Positions 1 through 7,314 are shown, numbered from the stretch's first letter. The stretch is DNA of 26,748 nucleotides from JAWLBR01 sp041687495 (GCA_041687495.1 JAWLBR010000040.1:1-26748); one strand, 5' to 3'. Numbers and translations are program-made. The notes: generated from the sequence alone by a model not told the origin.

Positions 1-2
1 TG

Positions 3-626
3 GAAAATGGTTACGATGAGACGATGCTCCTCCAAGCAGTTCACCCCAAGGACTTTGAGGAAGAAGACCACCGGCTCTTGCAGATTGCCCGGGACAGCAT
101 GGCCCGCATTCTCTTTGATGAATTTGATTTGCTCATTGTCGAGGAGATCGGCAAGAACATCAGTGGTGATGGAATGGATCCCAATGTCACCGGCCGCTAC
201 ATCCCTGAGGCTCTGGACAAAATGGATCACACTCCTCGGCTACAGAAGCTGGTGATTCTAGATCTGACCGAGGAGACCCACGGCAATGCCAATGGTCTGG
301 GAATGGCGGATTTGGTCACTCGGCGGTTGTTCGACAAGATCAACTACGAGTACACCTATGCCAACGCCATCACCTCAACTGAGCTGAGGGGAACTCGGAT
401 CCCGACCATTATGGATACAGACAAGCAGGCAATCATCGTCGGCTTGAAGACGTGTAACAAAGTGGAGCCGCAAGACGCCCGTGTGGTTCGAATCAAGAAC
501 ACCATGGAGCTGTCGACAATTCAGATCTCCACTGCGCTTTTGGCGCAGGCTCAGGCGAACCCAAATATTGAGGTAGTAGGTGAGCCAGAGGTCATGCAGT
601 TTGACGCAGACGAGAAGCTGATATAG
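3..626 (+). CDS. LarA-like (DUF2088, nickel-pincer isomerase superfamily) protein, 3' part only
   Basis: The frame is open from the first bases of the window, so the gene begins upstream and only about 207 C-terminal residues are seen. The segment carries a conserved-looking ISGDGMDPNVTGRY stretch, then HGNANGLGMADLVTRRL and a late IPTIMDTDKQAI. I associate this pattern with the lactate racemase domain (LarA/DUF2088) superfamily, whose founder LarA interconverts D- and L-lactate with a nickel-pincer nucleotide. The N-terminal catalytic and cofactor-binding half is outside the window, so the substrate cannot be judged and lactate racemase activity should not be assumed. The gene ends 18 bases before a strong intrinsic terminator, so it is the last gene of its transcription unit. 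Family assignment is from memory of motifs and is moderate. Confidence 0.6.
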   Translation, partial: ENGYDETMLLQAVHPKDFEEEDHRLLQIARDSMARILFDEFDLLIVEEIGKNISGDGMDPNVTGRYIPEALDKMDHTPRLQKLVILDLTEETHGNANGLGMADLVTRRLFDKINYEYTYANAITSTELRGTRIPTIMDTDKQAIIVGLKTCNKVEPQDARVVRIKNTMELSTIQISTALLAQAQANPNIEVVGEPEVMQFDADEKLI

Positions 627-644
627 CCGAGAACGAGACAGATG

Positions 645-682
645 CAGCCTCCACTCATGGTACTCCGAGTGGAGGCTGTTTT
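645..682 (+). terminator. Intrinsic terminator after the LarA-like gene
   Basis: A perfect 12-bp inverted repeat (CAGCCTCCACTC at 645-656, GAGTGGAGGCTG at 667-678) with a 10-base loop is followed at once by TTTT at 679-682. It lies just after the stop codon at 624-626 and separates that gene from galT. Confidence 0.85.
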
Positions 683-725
683 GTCTGGCTCTGATTGTGT
701 CCCAGCGGCGCACCTGGGCCCTTAG

Positions 726-754
726 TTCATAGTCAGTTACCAGGTATCTATTAT
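726..754 (+). promoter_or_regulatory. Candidate sigma-A promoter for galT
   Basis: TTCATA (726-731, 4 of 6 matches to TTGACA) and TATTAT (749-754, 5 of 6 matches to TATAAT) are separated by 17 bases. The pair sits between the preceding terminator and galT, where a promoter is expected, and would give a leader of roughly 75 bases before the GTG start. An imperfect inverted repeat (CAGGTATC at 741-748, GATACCTT at 791-798) flanks the presumed transcription start; its role is unknown. Confidence 0.4.
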
Positions 755-833
755 GTTGTCTCGAAAGTATGGGAAAGCTCAAATGGCAGTGATACCTTGC
801 CAGCAGCGTACAACAAGAAGGGAGTCTGGAATC

Positions 834-2420
834 GTGGAGATTCAGATCACGGTAGATATAGCAAAACAGGAGCTGGAGAAGCTCTTGGCATACGGGCTGG
901 CCAAGGGTTTGCTTGGAGCCGAAGACCTAGTAGAGGTCCGCAACAGTCTCTTAGATGTACTAAATCTCGAGGAACCGGCGTCGGTACTAACTCCCAGCGA
1001 ACAAGTACCAGTGCCACCAACTCCAGAGGCCGCTGTGGCTGGGTTGGTGGAATATGCAGTCAGCGTGGGGCTGATCGAAGATACGGCGACTTATCGCGAC
1101 CTATTTGATACGAAGCTGATGGGTCTGCTCACGCCCCGTTCCTCGCAAGTTATCGCTAAATTCAAGCAGGATCAGACAACTTACGGGGTAGCCGAGGCGC
1201 TGGACCGGTACTACCAGTTTAGTCAAGATACGCTCTACATTCGGGCTGAGCGTATTGACAAGAATGTGGGGTGGACTAGTCCAACGGAGTACGGCGACCT
1301 GCAGATCACTATTAACCTATCAAAGCCGGAGAAGGACCCGAGAGATATCGCCGCCGCCCGGAACGCACCGGCCAGTGGATATCCCCAGTGTGTGCTGTGC
1401 CGGGAAAACGTGGGCTATGCTGGTCGGGTAAATCACCCTGCCCGCCAGAATCACCGGGTTTTGCCTCTTACCTTGAACGAGAGCCAGTGGTACTTCCAGT
1501 ACTCCCCCTACGTCTACTACCATCAGCACTGTATCGTCTTTAGGCATGACCATGTGCCTATGCGGATTGGAGAAGAGACATTTCGCAACCTCTTGGCTTT
1601 TCTCGGAGAGGTACCCCACTACTTCATTGGCTCTAACGCCGACCTGCCCATCGTAGGTGGTTCAATTCTCAGTCACGATCACTATCAAGGAGGATTCCAC
1701 CGCTTTCCGATGGAGTCTGCCGGAACACTGAGTACTCTGCATCATCCCCAGTTAGCAGGAGTAGAGGCAGCGGTGCTACATTGGCCGTTGTCCACGCTGA
1801 GGCTGCGGGGAGAAGACAAGGAGGCTCTAGCGCGTCTAGCCAGCCACGTTCTGGAAGTGTGGAGGGAATACTCTGATCCTGAAGTCGACATCGCCGCCAG
1901 CTCCCCCGGGGAAAATGGAGAAGTACTGCGGCACAACACCATCACCCCCATCGCCAGAAGATCAGGCGATGGACGGTTTGAGCTAGATTTGGTGATGCGC
2001 AACAATAGGACTACAGCTGGGCACCCCCTGGGGATTTTTCATCCCCATTCGGATTTGCATCACATCAAAAAGGAGAACATCGGCCTGATCGAAGTTATGG
2101 GTTTGGCAATTCTGCCTGGACGGCTGCAGAGCGAGCTGGATCGAATCGCTGAGATTCTTTTGGGTGATGCTCCGGTACCACCGGCTGGCGATACAGATCA
2201 CCCGCTCCATGCCCATCAACCCTGGATTGCTCAGCTGGTGCAAAAGCATGCACCGCAGGATCAGTCAGAGGCGATGCAGATTCTCCAGGATGAAGTTGCA
2301 GCTAAGTTCGCCCGGGTGCTGGAGGACGCCGGAGTGTTCAAGCTGGACAGTAAGGGGCAAGCCGCATTCCTGACATTCCTGGCCCAGTGCGGATTTCGCC
2401 GTAGGGGAGTTGTTAGCTAG
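834..2420 (+). CDS. galT: UDP-glucose--hexose-1-phosphate uridylyltransferase, class II
   Basis: Leloir pathway enzyme that exchanges UMP between UDP-glucose and galactose 1-phosphate; cytoplasmic. The match is to the Gram-positive class II GalT family, with NHPARQNHR around residues 200-208, the YHQHCIVF and RHDHVPM stretches, and the signature GGSILSHDHYQGG containing the active-site histidines. A CVLC motif may bind metal. I chose the GTG at 834 because AAGGGAG (818-824) lies 9 bases upstream and the protein then starts at the usual class II N-terminus. An in-frame ATG at 753 adds 27 residues without a good ribosome binding site and would overlap the putative promoter. The resulting 528 aa is slightly longer than the roughly 490-510 aa usual for the family. 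galK and galE are not nearby. The stop codon shares the CTAG at 2417-2420 with the convergent queG stop. Confidence 0.95.
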   Translation: MEIQITVDIAKQELEKLLAYGLAKGLLGAEDLVEVRNSLLDVLNLEEPASVLTPSEQVPVPPTPEAAVAGLVEYAVSVGLIEDTATYRDLFDTKLMGLLTPRSSQVIAKFKQDQTTYGVAEALDRYYQFSQDTLYIRAERIDKNVGWTSPTEYGDLQITINLSKPEKDPRDIAAARNAPASGYPQCVLCRENVGYAGRVNHPARQNHRVLPLTLNESQWYFQYSPYVYYHQHCIVFRHDHVPMRIGEETFRNLLAFLGEVPHYFIGSNADLPIVGGSILSHDHYQGGFHRFPMESAGTLSTLHHPQLAGVEAAVLHWPLSTLRLRGEDKEALARLASHVLEVWREYSDPEVDIAASSPGENGEVLRHNTITPIARRSGDGRFELDLVMRNNRTTAGHPLGIFHPHSDLHHIKKENIGLIEVMGLAILPGRLQSELDRIAEILLGDAPVPPAGDTDHPLHAHQPWIAQLVQKHAPQDQSEAMQILQDEVAAKFARVLEDAGVFKLDSKGQAAFLTFLAQCGFRRRGVVS

Positions 2421-3541
2421 AGTAGAGAGATTAGGTATGCCCGAGTAGCTTGATTGGATTCTGCCGCCAGGTGCTTTGACAAAAGAGCCTTGGCGGCTTT
2501 TTTGTCGATTTGGGCTATTGCCCATCCAGCGGCCCGCCTTACTTGGGGTTTGGGATCCTGCAAAGCTGTCTCCAGATGAGGTAAAGACGCGCTGCTGCCG
2601 CTGTTGCCAAGAATGATGGCTGCATTGCGCTGCAGCACTCGGCGCCCTCTCCAGCTCGCCGCGATACTGCCATAGGTGCTGCGGTACTCCCGATTGGACA
2701 TGGTAAATAGATCTGGCAAATACGGCGCCGGCCCGGCCGGACCAGGGGAAAACTCGGGATGCTTAGCTGCAAGCTTGCCCCGGTTGTGCGGACACACTGC
2801 TTGACAGGTGTCGCAGCCAAAGAGTCTGTGCCCCATTGAGGAGCGGAACTCCTCGGGAATGTCCTCTTTCATCTGGGTGATGTAAGACAGGCACTTGAAA
2901 GGGTTGACCCTGTACGGCGCCTCGATGGCTCCGGTGGGGCAGGCGTCTAGACAGCGGCCGCACTCTTGGCAGGTACCCTCTACGGGTTCATCGGGTGGCA
3001 GTTCCAAATCGGTGATGACTTCGGCGAGAAATACCCACGAACCGTAGGGCTTAGTGATGAGGGCAGAGTTCCATCCGAACACACCGAGGCCGGCTCGTTC
3101 TGCGGCTGAGCGATCACTTAAGGGGCCGGTGTCGGCCATTGCCCGAAACCGGTAGCGGTTGCCCGTGCGGGCAGAGATAAACGTAGTGAGACGCTCCAGG
3201 GACGGGGGGATGACCCGGTGATAGTCTTGCCCCCAGGCATAACGAGACAACAAGCCCCGCTGTGCGTGGCCTCCAACCAGCGGCGGATCTACAGTGGAGT
3301 ACGCAACTGCCAAACAGATGATGGTCTTGGCCCCGGGCAGGATCTGGCCTGGATGAGAGCGCAAGTCCAGATCGGATTCGGCCAATCCGTGGGGGTAGAT
3401 TCCCTCTTGCTGCCGCTGCCGCATCTGCGTCAGACTGCGGGTAAAGGATTCGGCGTGGGTAAAACCGACGAGATCAAAGCCATTGCTCAGGGCAAAGTCT
3501 GCAATTTCCGACTTGAGCGATTGGCTTGCTGGGAACGTCAT
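2417..3541 (-). CDS. queG: Epoxyqueuosine reductase
   Basis: Cobalamin-dependent iron-sulfur enzyme that reduces epoxyqueuosine to queuosine in the anticodon of GUN tRNAs, the last step of queuosine synthesis. The sequence shows the family core with PLSDRSAAERAGLGVFGWN and GSWVFLAEVITD. A first 4Fe-4S motif CQECGRCLDACP lies near residues 187-198 and a second, CDTCQAVCPHN, near 241-251. A C-terminal HEAT-like repeat region (HLETALQDPKPQVRRAAGWA) is typical of QueG. The 374-aa length fits. I start at the ATG at 3541-3539, which has an AAAGG upstream at normal spacing. The in-frame ATG at 3565 lies against a terminator hairpin and has no ribosome binding site. The gene converges on galT and the two share overlapping stop codons. 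No other queuosine gene is in the window. Confidence 0.95.
   Translation of the reverse strand: MTFPASQSLKSEIADFALSNGFDLVGFTHAESFTRSLTQMRQRQQEGIYPHGLAESDLDLRSHPGQILPGAKTIICLAVAYSTVDPPLVGGHAQRGLLSRYAWGQDYHRVIPPSLERLTTFISARTGNRYRFRAMADTGPLSDRSAAERAGLGVFGWNSALITKPYGSWVFLAEVITDLELPPDEPVEGTCQECGRCLDACPTGAIEAPYRVNPFKCLSYITQMKEDIPEEFRSSMGHRLFGCDTCQAVCPHNRGKLAAKHPEFSPGPAGPAPYLPDLFTMSNREYRSTYGSIAASWRGRRVLQRNAAIILGNSGSSASLPHLETALQDPKPQVRRAAGWAIAQIDKKAAKALLSKHLAAESNQATRAYLISLL
2463..2503 (+). terminator. Intrinsic terminator of galT, lying inside queG on the other strand
   Basis: GCCGCCA (2463-2469) pairs with TGGCGGC (2491-2497), extended by a GG/CC pair across a bulged T, and is followed by six T residues (2498-2503). 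It is about 40 bases after the galT stop. The same bases encode the C-terminal HEAT-like region of QueG on the minus strand. Confidence 0.8.
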
Positions 3542-3558
3542 AGAATCGCTGCCTTTCG

Positions 3559-3570
3559 TTTGCATGCAAA
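3559..3570. promoter_or_regulatory. 12-bp perfect palindrome in the queG leader
   Basis: TTTGCATGCAAA is a perfect palindrome 18 bases upstream of the queG start and abutting the T-tract of the NifU-gene terminator. It could be an operator for queG or simply chance; no regulator is identified. Confidence 0.3.
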
Positions 3571-3592
3571 AAGGGGCGGATCACCGCCCCTT
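3568..3592 (-). terminator. Intrinsic terminator after the NifU-like gene
   Basis: On the minus strand AAGGGGCGG (3592-3584), a TGAT loop and CCGCCCCTT (3579-3571) form a perfect 9-bp GC-rich stem running into a T-tract (to 3568). It lies 25 bases after the NifU-like stop and only 26 bases before the queG start codon. Confidence 0.85.
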
Positions 3593-3617
3593 AACGCTAC
3601 GTAATATGCAGATGGTG

Positions 3618-3839
3618 CTAGACAGACTCTACACTGGCAACTTCGGGAATGTGCTCCTTCAGAATCCGCTCAATGCCGTTCTTCAGAGTCATCTGGGACA
3701 TTGGGCAGCCAGCACAGGCGCCTTTTAGGCGAACCTGAACAAGACCGTCTTCTGATACGTTAACCAGCTCTACATCGCCACCATCGGCTTGTAGGCTAGG
3801 GCGCAGCTTATCGATGATTTCCGCTACCTTCTCTTTCAC
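3618..3839 (-). CDS. NifU C-terminal domain (Nfu-type) iron-sulfur scaffold protein
   Basis: Small cytoplasmic protein of the NifU C-terminal/Nfu family, which holds a transient 4Fe-4S cluster and passes it to target enzymes. The family features are LQADGGDVELV, GACAGCPMSQMTLKNGIE with the cluster-binding CxxC, and a C-terminal IPEVASVESV. I start at the GTG at 3839-3837 because GGGAGG lies a few bases upstream; this gives 73 aa, the usual length for stand-alone Nfu proteins. The upstream ATG at 3866 would put the ribosome binding site inside the gene. A good promoter lies upstream (3891-3919) and a terminator follows. The downstream neighbour on the same strand is the iron-sulfur enzyme QueG, a plausible client, but this is inference. 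Confidence 0.93.
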   Translation of the reverse strand: MKEKVAEIIDKLRPSLQADGGDVELVNVSEDGLVQVRLKGACAGCPMSQMTLKNGIERILKEHIPEVASVESV

Positions 3840-4004
3840 CTTGCCACCTCCCTTAGAACGAGACAACAGATGAGGTGCCTCTTCGGTTAAAGTATACTAC
3901 ATTGCTAGGAATTGCACAAGCCTAGATTTTGGATCAGGGGCTGCAGGCGTCCTCCATCTAGCTCCCGGTGAGTTTAGCTTGGTACCGGCAGCTGGGGAAT
4001 ATGC
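3840..4004. other. Intergenic region between the 5'-nucleotidase and the NifU-like gene
   Basis: Besides the NifU-gene leader and promoter it contains an imperfect inverted repeat, AGCTCCCGGT (3960-3969) and ACCGGCAGCT (3983-3992), with one internal mismatch. It follows the leftward nucleotidase stop but has no T-tract on either strand, so it is not a clear terminator. Confidence 0.4.
3891..3919 (-). promoter_or_regulatory. Sigma-A type promoter for the NifU-like gene
   Basis: On the minus strand TTGTGC (3919-3914) and TATACT (3896-3891, 5 of 6 matches to TATAAT) are separated by exactly 17 bases. The predicted transcript start is about 45 bases upstream of the GTG start. Confidence 0.6.
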
Positions 4005-5492
4005 CTATTTAGCTGAAATCCGGTCCTCAACCTGAGGTGCGATGTCCGTACCCGCGATGTATGTCGCCACGATATCCCGCAGCATCTCACCGGTATCGAC
4101 CAAGCGCTTGGCAGATGCCAGAGCAGTGTACCCGTCTCCGCCGGCGGCCATGAAATCGTTGGTTGCCAGGGAGTACAGCCCGTCGGGATCCAGTGGTGCA
4201 CCTCCCACGAAAGCTGCCGTTACTTTTTCGCCCACAGGTCTAGTTGGGTCAAAGTCGAAAGTGACTCCCGACACCTGAAGAAATGACCCGGCGGTTTCTG
4301 GATAGCTTTCCACGCCTCGCTCTAGGCATTCCAGGAGCTGGGCGCCGCTGACCTGCAGTGAGACCACGGTGTTGTCAAAGGGGAGAACGGTGTAGATGTC
4401 AGCCATGGTGATTTCCCCGGATGGGATTGAGGCGCGAATACCGCCGCCATTGTTGATGGCTACATCTGTTGCCAGGTAGTCGCGCATGGCGTCGGTAACT
4501 AGGTTGCCAAGGTTAGTCTCTCGGCTTCTGACGTCGTTTCGTTCACCGTCCAGAGAAACAGCCGTGGTCCCAACCACCTGCTCCAGCCGATCCTGCAGCT
4601 TAGCGTTCCAAGTGGCGACGATGGCACTTACCTTGGGGTCGACAGGGGTGTCTGCGGTGATGGGAATCAGGTTGCCTTCCCATTCGGTGATGGTTCCGCT
4701 TTCTACATTTAGCTTGATGTATCCTAAGTTGGTAGTGTGCTCGTGGGCACTGGCGATGATGGTGCTGCCAATTTGGACGGGCTGGTCAAGTCTGTCGTGG
4801 CTGTGGCCGGATATGATCACGTCAATGCCTGGCACTGCAGTGGCTAGTTCCTTGTCCACATCAAGACCGATGTGGTTCACCGCTACCACCAGATCCACCT
4901 GCTTACGCAAGCCGGGAACGATTTGGCTGGCTCTGGCTATGGGGTCCTGGAACAGAAGGCCGTCAACGTTCTTGGGATGGGTGACAATAGGAGTCTCTTG
5001 GGCCACTAGGCCAAAGACGCCGATCTTGATCCCGTTGACAGTTAGGATGGTGCTGGTGTAGCCAAACGGACGTTTGTTCACCAAGTCTACTACGTTAGAG
5101 GCCAGCACTGGATGGTTGTAATCGGCCATCCGCTCTTTCAACGTTTCCTGTCCATAGTTGAACTCGTGATTGCCCAGGGTGCTAATTCGGTACTCCATGG
5201 CGTTCTTGGCTTCGACAACGGATGCACCGCCAAAAATGTTCGCGATATTGGTACCGTGAATCGCGTCACCGGCATCAACTAAGAGCACTTGCCCGGGGTA
5301 TTCAGACCGCAGCTGGGAAACTACTGCAGCCACTCGTGTCAACCCGCCGGTCTCTGATGCATCAAGTCGACCGTGCATATCATTGGTGTGCAGCAGCACA
5401 AGCTCGGCTGCCAGGGCGCTGCCTGAGATCGCCATGATTAGGGCGAAGGCAAACACGACCATCGGCCAGCGACGAAAAGCGAACTTCCTCAT
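4005..5492 (-). CDS. Secreted 5'-nucleotidase / 2',3'-cyclic nucleotide phosphodiesterase family protein (UshA-like)
   Basis: Exported metallophosphoesterase expected to hydrolyse extracellular nucleotides to nucleosides and phosphate. The N-terminus has basic residues, a hydrophobic stretch (about residues 10-26) and an AxA-type signal-peptidase site near 26-29. The metal-binding motifs follow in order: LLHTNDMHGRL (33-43), DAGDAIHGT, GNHEFNYG, VNHIG and SGHSHD. The C-terminal 5'-nucleotidase domain shows NLVTDAMRDYL, NNGGGIRASIPSGEIT and NDFMAAGGDGY. I start at the ATG at 5492-5490, preceded by AAGGAGAG with 7-base spacing; the frame is open 28 codons further but those residues would mask the signal peptide. 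No cell-wall anchor (LPxTG) or SLH domain is seen, so it may be released. 495 aa is normal for the family. It stands alone on this strand. Confidence 0.93.
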   Translation of the reverse strand: MRKFAFRRWPMVVFAFALIMAISGSALAAELVLLHTNDMHGRLDASETGGLTRVAAVVSQLRSEYPGQVLLVDAGDAIHGTNIANIFGGASVVEAKNAMEYRISTLGNHEFNYGQETLKERMADYNHPVLASNVVDLVNKRPFGYTSTILTVNGIKIGVFGLVAQETPIVTHPKNVDGLLFQDPIARASQIVPGLRKQVDLVVAVNHIGLDVDKELATAVPGIDVIISGHSHDRLDQPVQIGSTIIASAHEHTTNLGYIKLNVESGTITEWEGNLIPITADTPVDPKVSAIVATWNAKLQDRLEQVVGTTAVSLDGERNDVRSRETNLGNLVTDAMRDYLATDVAINNGGGIRASIPSGEITMADIYTVLPFDNTVVSLQVSGAQLLECLERGVESYPETAGSFLQVSGVTFDFDPTRPVGEKVTAAFVGGAPLDPDGLYSLATNDFMAAGGDGYTALASAKRLVDTGEMLRDIVATYIAGTDIAPQVEDRISAK

Positions 5493-5786
5493 CTGGACAC
5501 TCTCCTTTTTTGGACCCCCACTGTGGATTTGTAGTCGGCCTGACCGCTCTTTGCGTCGGCCAACCGTTTGTGACATTCTCTGCCAGTTTTTGTAACCCTT
5601 CCCTAGTGCAAAATGTTTACTTGAGTACGTCGCCTATTGCATTGGGGATCGGTATTGCGGGTGGGGGGGGTGTAGGCAGAGGAAGAAGGGGCAAGGTAAT
5701 CTTATCTAGAAATGCCAAGAGAGCGCCGCACAAGAAACTAGACTGGGTGCTGCCACGGTTGTAAAAGGGAAGTGAGGAGAGCTAAC
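5493..5786. other. Divergent intergenic region with an eight-G run
   Basis: This 294-bp stretch separates the leftward 5'-nucleotidase from the rightward DUF362 gene and should hold both promoters, but I see no hexamer pair I would trust on either strand. It contains several G tracts, including GGGG (5644-5647), GGG (5659-5661) and eight consecutive G (5663-5670), followed by a purine-rich segment to about 5695. No plausible small gene with a ribosome binding site was seen. Confidence 0.5.
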
Positions 5787-6935
5787 TTGAGCAGTTCAAC
5801 TAACCGAGCACGGGTTGCCCTAGTTCCCGTGGAGAATTATGATCCCCACGGACTAGAGGCAGCAATGGGTCGAGCCGTGCAGCTGCTTGACATATCTGCC
5901 GACGACTTTGCCGACCAACGGCTTCTGCTAAAACCCAACCTACTGGTGGCGTCTGAACCGGAGGCTGCCATCTGTACCCATCCTCAGGTGGTGGGGGCTG
6001 TTATCCGTACACTGGGGGTCAAGGCGCGGCAGGTGTGGGTGGGAGACAGTCCAGCCATTGGTTCGAACAGTAGAGCCGCCGCCCGCCTAGGGTTGGATGG
6101 GATCTGCTCTGAACATGGGGCGCAGTTGGTGGAGTTTGATCAGTATGAGGAAGTGGCTTGCCCTGATGGGGAAGTGGTGAAACGTCTCCCGCTGGCCGAC
6201 GTTGCGGTGCAGGCCGATGCAGTCATTAGCTGTGCCAAACTCAAGACCCATGGTCTCACTGCATACACCGGTGCTGTCAAGAACTTGTACGGGTGCGTAC
6301 CGGGGACCCACAAGGCAGAGCTACATTTGCGTCTGCAAAACATCGAGGACTTCTGTGGGATGCTGGTGGATCTTTACCAGCGCGTGGCTCCAAAATTAGC
6401 CGTTATCGACGGCATTGTAGCCATGGAAGGAGCTGGCCCCCGCAATGGTCAGCCTAAAAAGCTGGGGGCGCTGATTGTCAGCAAGGATGCCGTCGCGGCT
6501 GACGCTGTAGCCAGCCAGTTGATCGGATTGTCTCCTCTGAAGATCGTCCCGTTGCGCATTGCTCACGAAAGGGCATTGGGCCAGGCAGATCCTGCTAAGA
6601 TTGAAGTAGTAGGATCCGACATCGCACAGATGCGAGATCCCAGCTTTAAGACGAACGCGGGCACGCATAGTGCATTGGGAGGTATCCCGCCGTTTCTGCA
6701 TCGGCTGCTGCAGTCTCATGTCACCGCTAGGCCCGTAATCACACCCGAACTGTGCCGCAGCTGCCGTATTTGTGAGCAGCACTGTCCACCGAGAGCCATA
6801 ACTATGGAGGGAACGGCCAAGATTGACTATGCCAACTGCATCCGCTGTTATTGCTGTCAAGAACTGTGCCCGCACAATGCCATTGACCTGCGCCGGGGAG
6901 CGCTCAGTCGCTTGGTGCAGCATCTGCATCGGTAA
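5787..6935 (+). CDS. DUF362 protein with C-terminal 2[4Fe-4S] ferredoxin domain
   Basis: The first 300 or so residues match the DUF362 family (LLLKPNLL, GDSPAIGS, CAKLKTHGLTAYTGAVKN, NLYGCVPG), whose biochemical role is not settled. The C-terminus carries two ferredoxin-type 4Fe-4S motifs, CRSCRICEQHCPPRAI and CIRCYCCQELCPHNAI, so the protein probably takes part in electron transfer or redox chemistry. The second motif has an extra cysteine inside it. I start at the TTG at 5787 because GAGGAG lies 6 bases upstream; the in-frame GTG at 5772 overlaps that site and has poor spacing. Length is 382 aa, normal for the two-domain form. The 3' end overlaps the convergent small gene by 32 bases. The product could be a maturation or reductase component, but neighbours give no clue to its partner. 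Confidence 0.9.
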   Translation: MSSSTNRARVALVPVENYDPHGLEAAMGRAVQLLDISADDFADQRLLLKPNLLVASEPEAAICTHPQVVGAVIRTLGVKARQVWVGDSPAIGSNSRAAARLGLDGICSEHGAQLVEFDQYEEVACPDGEVVKRLPLADVAVQADAVISCAKLKTHGLTAYTGAVKNLYGCVPGTHKAELHLRLQNIEDFCGMLVDLYQRVAPKLAVIDGIVAMEGAGPRNGQPKKLGALIVSKDAVAADAVASQLIGLSPLKIVPLRIAHERALGQADPAKIEVVGSDIAQMRDPSFKTNAGTHSALGGIPPFLHRLLQSHVTARPVITPELCRSCRICEQHCPPRAITMEGTAKIDYANCIRCYCCQELCPHNAIDLRRGALSRLVQHLHR

Positions 6936-7314
6936 CAGGAGTCTTGGCATCAGCAGATTCGTTCCAGTACCACCTTTTTTGCGGATCTTGACAGACATTT
7001 GAGTCCGGTTGTTTTCGGAGATGATGAAGTAGGGCAAGAATACTGTTGTGGGGGTTTGTCGCCTTCTGCTGAACGCCCATCTTCTTGATCCTCTCGCAGA
7101 TCTCCTTCGCAGATAAAGGGACTTGACTAGCCTGCAGAGTTCGAACCACAGCTTGACTGATCGTAAGCTTAGGTTGCAGGGGGTCCCTATCACCCAGAAG
7201 GTGGTCCAGCTCAGCTAGTTTGGCTTCTTTTTCTTGGATGGTAAGCCTTAGCTGTCTGACTTCTTTCTGCAGGATTTCTCTAGCTTGAGTGAGGAGTTGG
7301 TTTGCTTCAGTCAC
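6904..7314 (-). CDS. Small protein: N-terminal coiled coil plus winged-helix (HARE-HTH-like) domain
   Basis: I do not recognise this as a named gene. The 136-aa product starts with a heptad-like charged helix (about residues 1-40, QLRLTIQEKEAKLAELDHLL) predicted to form a coiled coil. A segment at about 50-115 (LTISQAVVRTLQ, PLSAKEICERIKKMG, SILALLHHLRK, RWYW) resembles the HARE-HTH/RpoE-delta type winged helix, which usually binds DNA or RNA polymerase. The tail is short, polar and acidic. The GTG start at 7314-7312 is supported by AAAGGGGG 7 bases upstream; the frame continues upstream without a start having such a site. It converges on the DUF362 gene with overlapping 3' ends and diverges from ymfF, so it may be a monocistronic regulator. 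Domain assignment is by eye and tentative. Confidence 0.75.
   Translation of the reverse strand: MTEANQLLTQAREILQKEVRQLRLTIQEKEAKLAELDHLLGDRDPLQPKLTISQAVVRTLQASQVPLSAKEICERIKKMGVQQKATNPHNSILALLHHLRKQPDSNVCQDPQKRWYWNESADAKTPVTDADAAPSD

Noticed and set aside
3960..3992. Inverted repeat after the 5'-nucleotidase as terminator
   Set aside because: The stem has a central mismatch and no T-tract follows on either strand.
5493..5576. Longer N-terminus for the 5'-nucleotidase
   Set aside because: It would bury the signal peptide behind 28 charged residues, while the ATG at 5492 has a strong ribosome binding site.
6396..7193. Long open frame (265 codons) on the minus strand across the DUF362 gene and into the winged-helix gene
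   Set aside because: It lies antisense to the conserved DUF362-ferredoxin coding region, has no family-like motifs or ribosome binding site, and its composition is that of a shadow frame.
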